A DNA stretch of 64,000 nucleotides from Agromyces sp. H17E-10 (lineage in GTDB: Bacteria; Actinomycetota; Actinomycetes; Actinomycetales; Microbacteriaceae), in assembly GCF_022919715.1 (NCBI RefSeq), contig NZ_CP095042.1:1550001-1614000 (forward strand), in the 5' to 3' direction. Positions 24,510-34,516 of the stretch are shown piece by piece. Within the stretch, counting starts at the first letter, position 1, and the number at the start of each line of letters is the position of its first letter. The notes under the pieces are model-generated. The model saw only the letters and a program-made list of their open reading frames with translations, had not been told where the DNA came from and made no database searches. Made by a program: the position numbers and the translations under genes.

Positions 24510-26999
24510 ATGAAGCGGGGGCGATTGCGGGTGCTGCTCGGCGCCGCGCCCGGCGTCGGCAAGACCTACACGATGCTCGAGGAGGGCAAGCGACTCGGCG
24601 GCGAGGGCCGCGACGTCGTCGTCGGCTTCGTCGAGACGCACGGCCGGCGCGCGACCGCCGAGATGACCACGGGCCTCGAGATCGTGCCGCGCCGCACGAC
24701 CACACACCGCGGCATGGCGATCGACGAGATGGACCTCGACGCCGTGCTCGCGCGTCGCCCCGAGGTCGCCCTCGTCGACGAGCTCGCCCACACGAACGCG
24801 CCCGGCTCGCGGCACGCGAAGCGCTGGCAGGACGTCGAGGAGCTCCTCGATGCGGGCATCGACGTCATCTCGACCGTCAACGCGCAGCACATCGAGTCGC
24901 TCGGCGACGTGGTGCTGCAGATCACCGGGGTGCCGCAACGCGAGACGATTCCCGACCGGGTGCTGCGCTCGGCCGACCAGATCGAGGTCGTCGACCTCTC
25001 GCCGCAGGCGCTGCGCGACCGCCTCTCGGGCGGGCTCGTCTACCCGGCCGAGCGCATCGACGCGGCGCTGTCGAACTACTTCCGGCTCGGCAACCTGACG
25101 GCGCTGCGCGAGCTCGCGCTGCTGTGGCTGGCCGACGAGGTCGACCAGGCCCTCAAGAAGTACCGCGCCGAGCACGGCATCGACCGCAAGTGGGAGGCGC
25201 GCGAGCGCGTCGTCGTCGCCCTCACGGGCGGCCCCGAGGGCGAGACGCTGCTGCGCCGAGGTGCCCGCATCGCCGCCCGCGCGTCGGGCGGCGAGCTCAT
25301 CGCCGTGCACGTCACCAATCCCGACGGCATGCGCCCGAGGCATCCGGGCACCCTCGACGCCCAGCGCTCGCTCGTCGAGCAGTTGGGCGGCACGTTCCAC
25401 CAGGTCGTCGGCGAGGACGTGCCGCGCACCCTCGTCGAGTTCGCGCGCGGCGTCGATGCGACGCAGCTCGTCATCGGCGTCAGCCGTCGCTCGCGGCTCG
25501 CGGCGGCGTTCTCGCCGCCCGGCATCGGCGCGACCGTCATCCGCGAGTCGGGCGACATCGACGTGCACATCGTGACGCACGCGGCCGCCGGCCCCGCCGT
25601 CTCGCTGCCCCGCCTCTCGCGGGGTGCGCTCGGCCGCACCCGGCTGCTGCTCGGCTTCGCCGTCGCCCTCGTCGCCGGGCCGTTGCTGAGCTGGGTGCTC
25701 AAGCTCTTCCACACCGAGTCGTCGATCACGAGCGACGTGCTCGCGTACCAACTGCTCGTCATCGTCGTCGCGCTCATCGGCGGCATCTGGCCCGCGCTCT
25801 TCGCGGCCGTGCTTTCGGGCCTCACGCTCAACTTCCTCTTCATCCAGCCGCTCTACACGCTCACGATCGCGGAGCCCCGCCAACTGCTGGCGCTCGTCTT
25901 CTACGTCGCCAACGCGCTGCTCGTGAGCTACGTCGTCGACCAGGCGGCCCGGCGCACCCGCGAGGCGCGGCGCGCGGCCGCCGAGTCGCAGATGCTCGCG
26001 ACGATGGCCGGCAGCGTGCTGCGCGGCGAGGACGCCCTGCAGGCCATGGTCACCCGCACGCGCGAGGCGTTCGGGCTGACGGGCGTGCGGCTCCTCGTCG
26101 ACGGCGAACCGGTCGTCGCCGACGGCGAACCGTCGAACGACGACCGCGTGACGATGCTGCCCATCGCCGACCGTGCCGTGCTCGAGCTGCACGGTCATGA
26201 TCCGGATGCCTCGGAGCGACGCCTCCTGCAGGTGATCGCCACGCAGATGGATGCGGCGCTCGAGCACGGCGCGCTGCGGTCGGCCGCCGAGGAGGCGTCG
26301 GAGCTCGCCGAGACCGATCGCGTGCGCTCGGCACTGCTCGCGGCGGTGGGGCACGACCTGCGGCGTCCACTCACCTCGGCGAGCGCGGCGATCAGCGCGC
26401 TGCGTTCGGCCGAGCTTCGGCTGCCCGACGACGAGCGCCGGGAGCTGCTCGACACGGCGGCCGAGAGCCTCGACTCGCTCGCCGAGCTCGTCACGAACCT
26501 GCTCGACGTGAGCCGCGTGCAGGCCGGCGCCCTCGCCGTGCGGCTCGCACCGATCGAGGCGGCCGACGTCGTGTTCCCCGCGCTCGACGAGCTGGGTCTC
26601 GGGCCCGGCGAGGTCGAGCTCGACGTCGCCGACGACGCGCCGCTGCTCCTCGCCGATGCGGGCCTCCTGCAACGCGTGGTCGTCAACCTGCTCGCGAACG
26701 CGGTGCGCCATTCGCCCGACGGCGAGCGGGTGCGACTCGCCGCGTCGGGGTTCCGCGATCAGGTGCAGCTGCGCGTCGTCGACCGCGGCCCCGGCATCCC
26801 GCCCGAACGGCGCGACGAGGTGTTCACCCCCTTCCAACGGCTCGGCGACACCGACAACGAGACGGGACTCGGGCTCGGGCTCGCCCTGTCGAAGGGGTTC
26901 GTCGAGGGGATGGACGGCACACTGGAGGTCGAGGACACGCCGGGCGGCGGGCTCACCATGGTCGTGACACTGCCGGCCGCGACCGACGAGGAGGCATGA
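24510..26999 (+). CDS. kdpD: Sensor histidine kinase KdpD
   Basis: 829 residues: N-terminal KdpD domain with Walker A GAAPGVGKT (about 11-19) and VDELAHTNAPGSRHAKRWQDVEELL; a universal-stress-like domain (about 230-360); a four-helix DUF4118 membrane region (about 375-475); a GAF-like linker; HisKA with VGHDLRRPLTSASA (His615), and HATPase with NLLANAVRHSP, GPGIPPERR and GLGLGLALSKGF. It senses K+ limitation or osmotic state and phosphorylates KdpE. Four bases separate it from kdpC. Confidence 0.97.
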   Translation: MKRGRLRVLLGAAPGVGKTYTMLEEGKRLGGEGRDVVVGFVETHGRRATAEMTTGLEIVPRRTTTHRGMAIDEMDLDAVLARRPEVALVDELAHTNAPGSRHAKRWQDVEELLDAGIDVISTVNAQHIESLGDVVLQITGVPQRETIPDRVLRSADQIEVVDLSPQALRDRLSGGLVYPAERIDAALSNYFRLGNLTALRELALLWLADEVDQALKKYRAEHGIDRKWEARERVVVALTGGPEGETLLRRGARIAARASGGELIAVHVTNPDGMRPRHPGTLDAQRSLVEQLGGTFHQVVGEDVPRTLVEFARGVDATQLVIGVSRRSRLAAAFSPPGIGATVIRESGDIDVHIVTHAAAGPAVSLPRLSRGALGRTRLLLGFAVALVAGPLLSWVLKLFHTESSITSDVLAYQLLVIVVALIGGIWPALFAAVLSGLTLNFLFIQPLYTLTIAEPRQLLALVFYVANALLVSYVVDQAARRTREARRAAAESQMLATMAGSVLRGEDALQAMVTRTREAFGLTGVRLLVDGEPVVADGEPSNDDRVTMLPIADRAVLELHGHDPDASERRLLQVIATQMDAALEHGALRSAAEEASELAETDRVRSALLAAVGHDLRRPLTSASAAISALRSAELRLPDDERRELLDTAAESLDSLAELVTNLLDVSRVQAGALAVRLAPIEAADVVFPALDELGLGPGEVELDVADDAPLLLADAGLLQRVVVNLLANAVRHSPDGERVRLAASGFRDQVQLRVVDRGPGIPPERRDEVFTPFQRLGDTDNETGLGLGLALSKGFVEGMDGTLEVEDTPGGGLTMVVTLPAATDEEA

Positions 27000-27694
27000 T
27001 GAGGATCCTCCTCGCCGACGATGACGAGCAGCTGCAGCGCGCACTGCGCATCACCCTCGCCGCGCGCGGCTACGAGGTGCTGCACGCACGCGACGGGGCC
27101 GAGGCGATCGACCGGGCCGCGAACGGCCACCCCGACCTCATCCTGCTCGACCTCGGCATGCCGAAGGTCGACGGCATCGACGTCATCCGCGCCGTGCGTG
27201 CATGGTCGAGCGTGCCGATCCTCGTGCTGTCGGGCCGCACCGACTCGGGCGAGAAGGTCGAGGCGCTCGACGCCGGCGCCGACGACTACGTGACGAAGCC
27301 GTTCTCGATGGACGAGCTGCTCGCCCGCATCCGGGCCCGATCGCGCCGGCCCGCCGATGAGGGCGACGGAGGTGCGGTGCACCACGTCGGCGACCTCGAG
27401 GTCGACCTCGCGGCTCGCGTCGTGCGACCGACCGGTTCGGACGGCGCCGGCCACGGGGCATCCGTTCGCCTGACGCCCACCGAGTGGCGGCTGCTCGAGC
27501 TGTTCCTCAAGCACCCCGGCAAGCTGCTCACGCGTGAGATGCTGCTGAGCGAGGTGTGGGGCCCGTACCACGCGAACGACGCCGGCTACCTGCGGCTCTA
27601 CGTCGCGCAACTGCGGCGCAAGCTCGAGCCCGTGCCGTCGGAGCCGAAGCACTTCCTCAACGAGCCCGGGCTCGGGTACCGGTTCGAGCCGTAG
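26996..27694 (+). CDS. kdpE: Response regulator KdpE
   Basis: 232-residue OmpR/PhoB-type regulator. Receiver domain with acidic pocket LADDDE, phospho-acceptor Asp52 in LLDLGMPKVDG and Lys in VTKPFSMDELLARI; C-terminal winged helix with LTPTEWRLLELFLKHPGKLLTREMLL. ATG overlaps the kdpD stop (ATGA). It should activate the kdp promoter upstream of 19802. Confidence 0.96.
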   Translation: MMRILLADDDEQLQRALRITLAARGYEVLHARDGAEAIDRAANGHPDLILLDLGMPKVDGIDVIRAVRAWSSVPILVLSGRTDSGEKVEALDAGADDYVTKPFSMDELLARIRARSRRPADEGDGGAVHHVGDLEVDLAARVVRPTGSDGAGHGASVRLTPTEWRLLELFLKHPGKLLTREMLLSEVWGPYHANDAGYLRLYVAQLRRKLEPVPSEPKHFLNEPGLGYRFEP

Positions 27695-27765
27695 TCCCGC
27701 GGGAGTAGTGCCAGTGTCGCCGCAGGGCGGATGCGCACCGACGGCGACGCGCGCAGGATCGAATC

Positions 27766-28575
27766 ATGACTCCTCACCCGTTCCGATTCGGCGCCGTCGT
27801 CGGGCGGCGCGGCACCGCAGCCTCGTGGGCTGCGATCGCCCGCGATCTCGAGCAGCGCGGCCTCTCGACGCTGCTCGTGCCCGACACCGTCGGCACCGCC
27901 TCGCCCTTCTCCGCCCTCGCAGCCGCGGCTGCCGCAACCGAGCGCCTGCACCTCGGCACGTGGGTGCTCTCGGCCCCGCTGCGATCACCCGAAGCGGCCG
28001 TGCGCGAGGCGACGACCCTGCACGAACTGAGCGGCGGACGGTTCGAGCTCGGCCTCGGTGCCGGACGCCCCGGCGGCGAGCACGACGCCGAGCGGCTCGG
28101 TGTCGAGTGGGGCGCTCCGGGCCGTCGCGTCGATCGCGTCGAGGCGACCGCCGCTGCGGTGCGGGCCGAGCTGCCCGATCTGCCCGTCGTCATCGCCGGC
28201 AACGGCGACCGGATGCTGCGGATCGCCGGAGCCCATGCCCGAACGCTCGCCCTCGCGATGCCGCCGACCGCGACCGTCGACGAGGTGGCCGCGCTCGCGA
28301 CCCGCGCGCGCACGACGGCCGGAGCCGACCTCGAGATCGCGCTGCAGATCGCGGGCGTCGGCGACGACCTGCCCGACTGGCTCCGCAACCGGCTGGGGCT
28401 CTCGGCGCGCGGGCTCGAAGAAGCCGACGCCGCGGCGCTGCTCTCGGGCGACGTCGAGCGCGACGCCGACCATCTCGAGCACCTGCGCGAGGCGGCCGGA
28501 GTCTCGTACTTCACCATGGCGCACGAGCACGCCGAGGTGCTGACGCCCCTCATCGAGCGGCTCGGCGGGGCCTAG
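27766..28575 (+). CDS. LLM-class flavin-dependent oxidoreductase
   Basis: 269 residues of the bacterial-luciferase-like fold, probably F420- or FMN-dependent. Seen: RFGAVVGRRGTAASWAAIARDLE, TERLHLGTWVLS, VREATTLHELSGGRFELGLGAGRPG and a later VVIAGNGDRMLRIAGAHART. It is somewhat shorter than the usual 290-340 residues, with a trimmed insertion loop. ATG is 6 nt after CAGGAT (leaderless). It converges on the DUF402 gene; the two stop codons share one CTAG. Confidence 0.87.
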   Translation: MTPHPFRFGAVVGRRGTAASWAAIARDLEQRGLSTLLVPDTVGTASPFSALAAAAAATERLHLGTWVLSAPLRSPEAAVREATTLHELSGGRFELGLGAGRPGGEHDAERLGVEWGAPGRRVDRVEATAAAVRAELPDLPVVIAGNGDRMLRIAGAHARTLALAMPPTATVDEVAALATRARTTAGADLEIALQIAGVGDDLPDWLRNRLGLSARGLEEADAAALLSGDVERDADHLEHLREAAGVSYFTMAHEHAEVLTPLIERLGGA

Positions 28576-29129
28576 CCCACGGCCGCGAGCCGGTCGAACC
28601 ACGCCGCCGCGGTGGCCCCGTCGAACGGCGACTCGCGGCGCTGCACGGCGGCGAGCAGCGCATCGGCGTCGGCCCGCACGCGCTCGACGAGGTCCGCGGG
28701 GTACCCGAACTCCACCGCATGCTCGGCGAACTCGTCTTCGTCGTCGATGAACGCCGGCTCGCCGTCGCGTTCGACCACGTCGAGGTCGAGGTCGACGTAC
28801 GAGATAGTGAAGCCCGAGGCATCCGCCCGCCATTCGGGCACGGTGGTGAGGTCGACGTAGGTGCCGAGCCGGCGCGGATGGCCGAGGTTGAACGCGGGCA
28901 TCCAGCCGGTCGAGGTGACGAGCGTGAGCGACGGCCACGCGGCGGTGAACGCGGCTCCCGGTCGCTCGAAGTGCGTGCCCACGGGGAAGCCGATCCAATC
29001 CCCGTGCTCGTCAGCGCCGAGCCAGACGCCGTCGAACGCCCAGTGCGCACGCCCGTCGTACTTCGAGCCGCGCACGCGCACCAGGGTGCCAGGAGTCGTG
29101 GGGCGGGCAGGGCGTTCCGGGGTGCTCAC
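28572..29129 (-). CDS. DUF402 domain-containing protein
   Basis: 185 residues with the DUF402 beta-barrel pattern: GTLVRVRGSKYDGRAHWAF, GTYVDLTTVPEW and the acidic VDLDLDVVERDGEPAFIDDEDEF. The family includes FomD-like and Ntdp nucleoside phosphohydrolases; the acidic cluster could bind metal. GTG at 29129 is chosen over 29156 because it is 7 nt after TACCGT (leaderless pattern). Substrate unknown. Confidence 0.82.
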   Translation of the reverse strand: MSTPERPARPTTPGTLVRVRGSKYDGRAHWAFDGVWLGADEHGDWIGFPVGTHFERPGAAFTAAWPSLTLVTSTGWMPAFNLGHPRRLGTYVDLTTVPEWRADASGFTISYVDLDLDVVERDGEPAFIDDEDEFAEHAVEFGYPADLVERVRADADALLAAVQRRESPFDGATAAAWFDRLAAVG

Positions 29130-29177
29130 CCGCACCACGGTACGCCCCGCCCGCACGACTCAGCCCCGGGGCATCCC

Positions 29178-31088
29178 TCAGCTCAACTCGGCGACCGCGC
29201 GACTCGCCTCGTCGACGGCGGCGTGCGTGTAGCCGAACGCCTGGGCGTCGGAGTTCGCGATCGTGATGTTGCCGTGCCGTCGACGGGCCGCCTGGAACGG
29301 CTGCTGTTCGAGCGGGCCGAAGATCGCCGGGTCGGCGATCGAGTTGTACTCGTAGGCGTAGCCATGCGACCAGCGGTTCACCGTGATGGCGGCGATGTCG
29401 CGCTTGGCGTTGAACCCGAAGTCGCCGAGCGACCGCTGCATGAGGTCGCGGATGTCGCGTTCGAAGTCCGCGAACGTGACCTGGAGCAGTTCGCGGCGAC
29501 CGGCCTTGTGCTGGACGCGGGTGATGCGTTCGCCCGGCAGGTTCGGCGTCTTCGACAGCGTCACGACGATCGGCTCCTCGGGGTCGCGTGCCGAGCGGTA
29601 GCCGCCCTGGTCGGTCGGGGTGGCGAGGCCGAGGCTGTCCCAGAAGTGGTTGTACGGGGTCACCCGCGAGACGCCGGCGTTCGCGAACGCCGTCCAGTTC
29701 TTCACGGCCACCCGCGCATAGACGAGCGGCACCTTGACGCCATAGCGCATCGCGTCGACCTGGTCGGCGGGGAGACCGTCGACGATGTACGACGAGACGG
29801 CGTTCCAGCACGCCATGACGACGTGCTTCGCCTCGACCCGGTAGGCCTTGCCGCCGTTCACGTAGTCCACGTCGATCGGCCCGCTCGTTCCGGCGCGATG
29901 GCGCACGGCGGTCGCCATGCTGTTGAGCCGGATGCGCACGGGCGACTTCGGGTGGTCGAGGAGTGCGTAGTTGGCAGATGCGCCGATGACGCTCTCCTGC
30001 GTCTGCACGCCGCCGAACGCCTGCGGGATGAGGCGGGAGACGAGCAGTCGCGAGACGGTCGCACCCCCGTCGGGGAAGTAGTAGAGCTCCTCGTCGGTCG
30101 TCGTGAGCGACATCGCCGGCGTGCGGCCGATGCCGGGGTACGGTTCGGGGCTCAGCCCGAGGCCCCCGAAGCCGGGATAGCCGACGCCCCAGCAGTCGCC
30201 CGCCGGCACGGCCTCGATGCCGGCGCCCCACAGGCCGTGCGGGCGCTTCTGGTAGTAGACGAGCGCCTCGTCGCCCACCCCGACGAGGTTCTGCAGGTAC
30301 TCGCGGTAGGTCATGCGCGCGAGCGCCTGCTTCTTCTCGGCGTCGCTGAGGCCGGGGAAGACGTCATCGCTGAACGTCTCGATGCGCATGATGTCGTCGC
30401 GCGCCTGCTGCGAGAGGGGCAGCCGCGACACGAGCGAGGCCGTCGACTCCCCCGGTGCGCGGCGCAGGAACGTGTCGGAGCCGAACGACTCCTCGGGGAA
30501 GAAGTACCCGTTCGTGAGCCCCATGGACCCGTAAAGCCCGGTGTCGACTCCCTCGGCGAGCTCGGCGAAGTCGATGCCGAGGTCGTCCATGAGCTCGAGC
30601 GACGGAGCGTTCCAGGTGTCGGGGCTGTCGAGGTTGACCATGCCGCCGTTGCTGAGCAGGGTGCGCCCGCGCACCGAGAACTCGTTGCGATGCTGGTGCC
30701 CGCCGAAGTCGGCGAGTGCCTCGATGACGAGGATGCGCGCGTCGGCACCGAACCGCTTGCGGTAGAAGTGGGCGGCCGACAGCCCGCTCACGCCACCGCC
30801 GACGACCACGAGGTCGTACGCCTCACCGGTCGCCTTCGGCTTGCCGAACGAGGCGCCGCCGAACGTCGCGCCGTGACCGGCCTCGCGGGCCGCGTCCGTC
30901 TGGCCGACGAGCCCTGTCTGCCGCGGTCGGCTCGCGGCGACCGATCCGCCGCCGGCCTGCGCGTGCGCAGCGCCGCCGGGCACCGCCGTCAATGCAGCGG
31001 CCCCCGCCACCACGGCCATCCCGTTGAGCAGGTCGCGTCGGCTGATCCCCGCCGACATCCCGAGCTCTTCATCTCCGTGCTTCGCCAT
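29178..31088 (-). CDS. Tat-exported FAD-dependent amine oxidase (spermidine-dehydrogenase-like)
   Basis: 636 residues. A twin-arginine signal (SRRDLLNGMAVVAGAAALTA) precedes the FAD-binding GxGxxG of YDLVVVGGGVSGLSAAHFYR at about 90-110 and EALADFGGHQHRNEF. Further flavin contacts appear in LYYFPDGGATVSRLLV and the C-terminal TIANSDAQAFGYTHAAVDEA. Overall order and length resemble Pseudomonas spermidine dehydrogenase (from memory of that family), but the substrate amine is unproven. GAAGGGG lies 6 nt ahead of the ATG. It would be secreted folded with its flavin. Confidence 0.85.
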   Translation of the reverse strand: MAKHGDEELGMSAGISRRDLLNGMAVVAGAAALTAVPGGAAHAQAGGGSVAASRPRQTGLVGQTDAAREAGHGATFGGASFGKPKATGEAYDLVVVGGGVSGLSAAHFYRKRFGADARILVIEALADFGGHQHRNEFSVRGRTLLSNGGMVNLDSPDTWNAPSLELMDDLGIDFAELAEGVDTGLYGSMGLTNGYFFPEESFGSDTFLRRAPGESTASLVSRLPLSQQARDDIMRIETFSDDVFPGLSDAEKKQALARMTYREYLQNLVGVGDEALVYYQKRPHGLWGAGIEAVPAGDCWGVGYPGFGGLGLSPEPYPGIGRTPAMSLTTTDEELYYFPDGGATVSRLLVSRLIPQAFGGVQTQESVIGASANYALLDHPKSPVRIRLNSMATAVRHRAGTSGPIDVDYVNGGKAYRVEAKHVVMACWNAVSSYIVDGLPADQVDAMRYGVKVPLVYARVAVKNWTAFANAGVSRVTPYNHFWDSLGLATPTDQGGYRSARDPEEPIVVTLSKTPNLPGERITRVQHKAGRRELLQVTFADFERDIRDLMQRSLGDFGFNAKRDIAAITVNRWSHGYAYEYNSIADPAIFGPLEQQPFQAARRRHGNITIANSDAQAFGYTHAAVDEASRAVAELS

Positions 31089-31316
31089 GTCAGACCCCTT
31101 CGTCGTCCACTTCGTCTACGTCGTCTGATGCTCCGCGGCGTTCGATCGCCGCGTGCCCGCAGGCTAACGACGCCCTTCGACAGGGGTCAAGAATTTCGTT
31201 GCACAATCTGCGAAGTCGGCTGATCTCAGCAGCGTTTCGTCGTCGATCCGACGGATTCCGCACCACGATCGACGCGCTAGGGCCGGCCGACCGGGCCCGG
31301 GTGCGAGGATTGACCC

Positions 31317-32468
31317 GTGGACTGTTCGTACTTCGACGCCGGGCGCTGCACCTCGTGCGCGCTCATGGGCCGACCGTACGAGGCGCAGCTCGCCGACAAG
31401 CAGGCGCACGCCGAAGAGTTGCTCGCGCCCTTCGGCGGCGGCACCTGGGAGCCGCCCGTCGCGAGCCGCGAGGACGGCTACCGCAACAAGGCGAAGATGG
31501 TCGTCGGCGGCAGCGTGGATGCCCCGACCATCGGCATCCTCGACGCCGACGGGTACGGGGTCGACCTGCAGGCGTGCGGCATCTGCTCCCCCGGTCATCG
31601 CGCGGCGTTCCCCGTGCTGGCCCGGTTCATCACGCTGGCCCGCGTCACTCCGTACGATGTACGCCGTCGCACGGGTGAGCTCAAGCACCTCATCGTCACC
31701 GAGTCGCCCGACGGCGAGCTCATGGTGCGGTTCGTGCTGCGTTCGACCGAGCCCGTCGCCCGAATCCGCAAGCACCTGCCGACCCTGCTCGCCGAACTGC
31801 CGAACGCGCGCGTCGTGACGGCGAACGTGCTGCCCGAACACAAGGCCGTGCTCGAGGGCGACCACGAGATCGTGCTCACCGACGCCGAGACGCTGCCGAT
31901 GCGGCTCAACGACGTGACGATGCACCTGCGGCCTCAGAGCTTCTTCCAGACGAACACCGAGATCGCGGCGGCGCTCTACGCCGAGGCGCGCACCTGGATC
32001 CGCGACCTCGCCCCCGACTCGGCGTGGGACCTCTACTCGGGCGTCGGCGGCTTCGCGCTGCACATCGCGAGCGACGCGTCGGCCGAGGCCGGCCCCGGCC
32101 CCGCGGTCACCGGCATCGAGACGAGCGTCGAGGCCGTCGCGAGCGCCGAGCTCAGCCGAACGGATGCCGCGCTCTCACGTCTCTCGTTCGCCGCGGGCGA
32201 CGCGACCGAGTTCGCGCTGCGCGCGCCGCACGCCGACGCCCCCGATCTCGTCATCGTCAACCCACCGCGGCGCGGCATCGGCTCCGAGCTCGCACGCTGG
32301 CTCGAGGCATCCCCCGTCTCGCACGTGCTGTACTCGAGCTGCAATGCCGCCTCGCTCGCGAAGGACCTCGCGGCGATGCCGTCGCTGCGGCCGGTGCGGG
32401 CGCGCGTGTTCGACATGTTCCCGCAGACGACGCACTTCGAGGTGATGGTGCTGCTCGAGCGCCGCTGA
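31317..32468 (+). CDS. rlmC: 23S rRNA (uracil-C5)-methyltransferase, RlmC/RumB type
   Basis: 383 residues. The N-terminal iron-sulfur cysteines are at 3, 11 and 14 (MDCSYFDAGRCTSCALM), with CGIC further on. The SAM-binding domain has WDLYSGVGGFALHIA; the catalytic Cys is in LYSSCNAASLAKDL and NPPRRGIG precedes it. The lack of a TRAM domain points to the RlmC (U747) branch rather than RlmD, though position specificity in actinobacteria can differ. GTG start is 6 nt after GAGGAT (leaderless). Confidence 0.9.
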   Translation: MDCSYFDAGRCTSCALMGRPYEAQLADKQAHAEELLAPFGGGTWEPPVASREDGYRNKAKMVVGGSVDAPTIGILDADGYGVDLQACGICSPGHRAAFPVLARFITLARVTPYDVRRRTGELKHLIVTESPDGELMVRFVLRSTEPVARIRKHLPTLLAELPNARVVTANVLPEHKAVLEGDHEIVLTDAETLPMRLNDVTMHLRPQSFFQTNTEIAAALYAEARTWIRDLAPDSAWDLYSGVGGFALHIASDASAEAGPGPAVTGIETSVEAVASAELSRTDAALSRLSFAAGDATEFALRAPHADAPDLVIVNPPRRGIGSELARWLEASPVSHVLYSSCNAASLAKDLAAMPSLRPVRARVFDMFPQTTHFEVMVLLERR

Positions 32469-32501
32469 CCGGATGCCGCCCGTCTCGCGCGCCGGCGGCG
32501 G

Positions 32502-34082
32502 TCATGTCGGCGTCGAGTCCCCGGCCCGCGTCGTCGGCCTCGAGACCGGATCCTTCCCCTCCGCGATCGCGACGATCAGATTCTGCATGCCGGCGAAGAT
32601 GATGCCGTGGAACGGGACGATCGCCCACCAGTAGAGGCGTCCGCTCAGGCCCCTGGGAAAGTACACGGCCCGCTGGATGTAGCGGGACCCGCCATCCCCG
32701 GGCTCGCACCGCAGTTCCAGCCACGCGCTGCCCGGCACCTTCATCTCGGCACGGAGCCTGAGCAGGCGCTCCTCCTCGACGGCCTCGACGCGCCAGAAGT
32801 CGATCGCGTCCCCGACGGCGACCCGGGTTCTGCTGCGGCGCCCGCGCGAGAGTCCGACACCGCCGACGAGACGGTCGGCCCAGCCTCGCAGCGACCAGAG
32901 GATCGGGGTCGAGTACCAGCCGTTCTCGCCGCCGATGCCGACGATCACCGACCACAACGCGGTGACGCTCGCCGAGGTCTCACGGGATCGGACGTCGGTG
33001 AACACGGTGCGCCCCGCCCACTCTGGGTCGCTGGGCAACGGGTCGCTGGGCGCCTCGGGCACCCTGGCATCCAGCCAACTGGTCTCCACCTGATCGTTCT
33101 CGACGCGGCCGAGCGCCAACGACACCGCCTCGCGGTACGGCGTGAGCCCGCCCGGAGGCGGAGGGATGAACTCGTCGACGTCGTGGTCGTGCATGACGCA
33201 GTTGTTCTGCAGCGACTCGACGAGCGGCCGGGCCAGCGCCCGAGGTATCGGGGTGACGAGGTTGACCCAGTGCGACGCGAGGGTCGGCGTGAGGACGGGG
33301 AGGGCGGCGATCCCGCGCTGCGGCAGGCCCGCTTCGATCGCGTATCCGTTCATCATCTGCCCGTATCGCCATACGTCGGGGCCACCGATGTCGAACGCCC
33401 GGTTGACGTCGGCCGGGAGGTGCGCGGCGGCGAGCAGGTAGTAGAGCACGTCGCGCACCGCGATCGGCTGGATGAAGTTCCTCACCCATCGGGGCGCGGG
33501 CATGTACGGCAGCACCTCGGTGAGGTGGCGGATCATCTCGAACGATGCCGACCCCGACCCGATCACGACCCCCGCTTGCAGAGCCGTCGTCGGCACGCCT
33601 GAGCCGAGCAGGATCTCGCCGACCTCCACACGGGACCGCAGATGATCCGAGAGCTCGGCATCGGGCGGATGCAGCCCGCCCAGGTACACGATCCGGTGGA
33701 CGTTCGCGTGACGTGCCGCCCTCGAGGCGACGAGCGCCAGCCTGCGATCGAGGTCCGCGAATCGTCGCCCGCTCGTCATCGAGTGGATGAGGTACCAGAC
33801 GACATCGACGTCGTCCATCGCCCGCGCGACGACGTCCGCGTCGCGGGCGTCGCCGGCGACGACGTCGACGTCGGAGCCCCACGCGAAGGCCGTCAACCGC
33901 TCGGGGCTGCGCACGAGCACCCGAACGCGGTAACCCGCGGCCAGCAGTCGCGGCACGAGCCTGCCGCCGATGTACCCCGTCGAACCGAGGACGAGCGCGC
34001 GTTCGGCGGTGCCGTCGCTGCGCGGGCGCGATCGCAGTGCGGGTTCGCGCCCGGTCGGTGCCGTCAGGGAGTCGAGGCTCAT
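32502..34082 (-). CDS. NAD(P)-binding SDR fused to DUF2867 domain
   Basis: 526 residues. N-terminal atypical SDR domain with LVLGSTGYIGGRLVPRLLAAGYRV (about 30-53) and a later QAGVVIGSGSASFEMIRHL; C-terminal DUF2867 domain from about residue 355 (ENGWYSTPILWSLRGWAD, DAIDFWRVEAVE, YWWAIVPFHGIIFAGM). This fusion is common in actinobacteria and cyanobacteria, role unknown, possibly membrane-associated through the C-terminal hydrophobic part. AGGAGGTG precedes the ATG. Confidence 0.87.
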   Translation of the reverse strand: MSLDSLTAPTGREPALRSRPRSDGTAERALVLGSTGYIGGRLVPRLLAAGYRVRVLVRSPERLTAFAWGSDVDVVAGDARDADVVARAMDDVDVVWYLIHSMTSGRRFADLDRRLALVASRAARHANVHRIVYLGGLHPPDAELSDHLRSRVEVGEILLGSGVPTTALQAGVVIGSGSASFEMIRHLTEVLPYMPAPRWVRNFIQPIAVRDVLYYLLAAAHLPADVNRAFDIGGPDVWRYGQMMNGYAIEAGLPQRGIAALPVLTPTLASHWVNLVTPIPRALARPLVESLQNNCVMHDHDVDEFIPPPPGGLTPYREAVSLALGRVENDQVETSWLDARVPEAPSDPLPSDPEWAGRTVFTDVRSRETSASVTALWSVIVGIGGENGWYSTPILWSLRGWADRLVGGVGLSRGRRSRTRVAVGDAIDFWRVEAVEEERLLRLRAEMKVPGSAWLELRCEPGDGGSRYIQRAVYFPRGLSGRLYWWAIVPFHGIIFAGMQNLIVAIAEGKDPVSRPTTRAGDSTPT

Positions 34083-34212
34083 TCCACACCTCCTGTCGCG
34101 AGCGCATCAGCCGCCTCCCGATGCCGCATCCGAACATATGCCCGTACGCCACCTGCGAAGCAACCCCTTCCCCTGAATTCGTCCCTGCTCAGGCGTTTCA
34201 TGCCGTATCGGC

Positions 34213-34242
34213 TATACTGGAAGGTCACGCGAAAGGAGGTGA
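34213..34242 (+). promoter_or_regulatory. -10 box and strong ribosome binding site of small membrane protein
   Basis: TATACT (34213-34218) resembles a -10 box, without a clear -35. AAAGGAGGTGA at about 34232-34242 is a near-perfect Shine-Dalgarno sequence just before the ATG at 34244, the strongest in the window. Confidence 0.55.
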
Positions 34243-34243
34243 C

Positions 34244-34480
34244 ATGCGAAGGATCGGAATCATCCCCACGACCGTCATCGTCGCGGTGTGGGTGTTCGCA
34301 ATCGGATTCACGTTCGGGTACCTGAACGAGCTCGAGGCAGGCACGACGTCGCAGGCGACGAATGCCGGGCTGCTCTCCGGAGCTGCCGCCCTCGCACTCG
34401 GCGCCGCCACGTACCTCGTGGTGAGGCTCGTGCGCGCCGTGGCCAACCGCCGCGGGCACGACGCCAAGCACGCGGGCTGA
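34244..34480 (+). CDS. Small two-helix membrane protein
   Basis: 78 residues with two membrane helices (about 5-27 and 42-65) separated by a polar loop, and a basic tail (RRGHDAKHAG). Unrecognised. It has its own promoter and a consensus Shine-Dalgarno sequence, predicting high translation. It is divergent from the DUF2867 gene. No function proposed. Confidence 0.7.
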   Translation: MRRIGIIPTTVIVAVWVFAIGFTFGYLNELEAGTTSQATNAGLLSGAAALALGAATYLVVRLVRAVANRRGHDAKHAG

Positions 34481-34516
34481 CGCGCGCGCGCCGGCCCCGG
34501 TGGCCGGGTGACGCGC

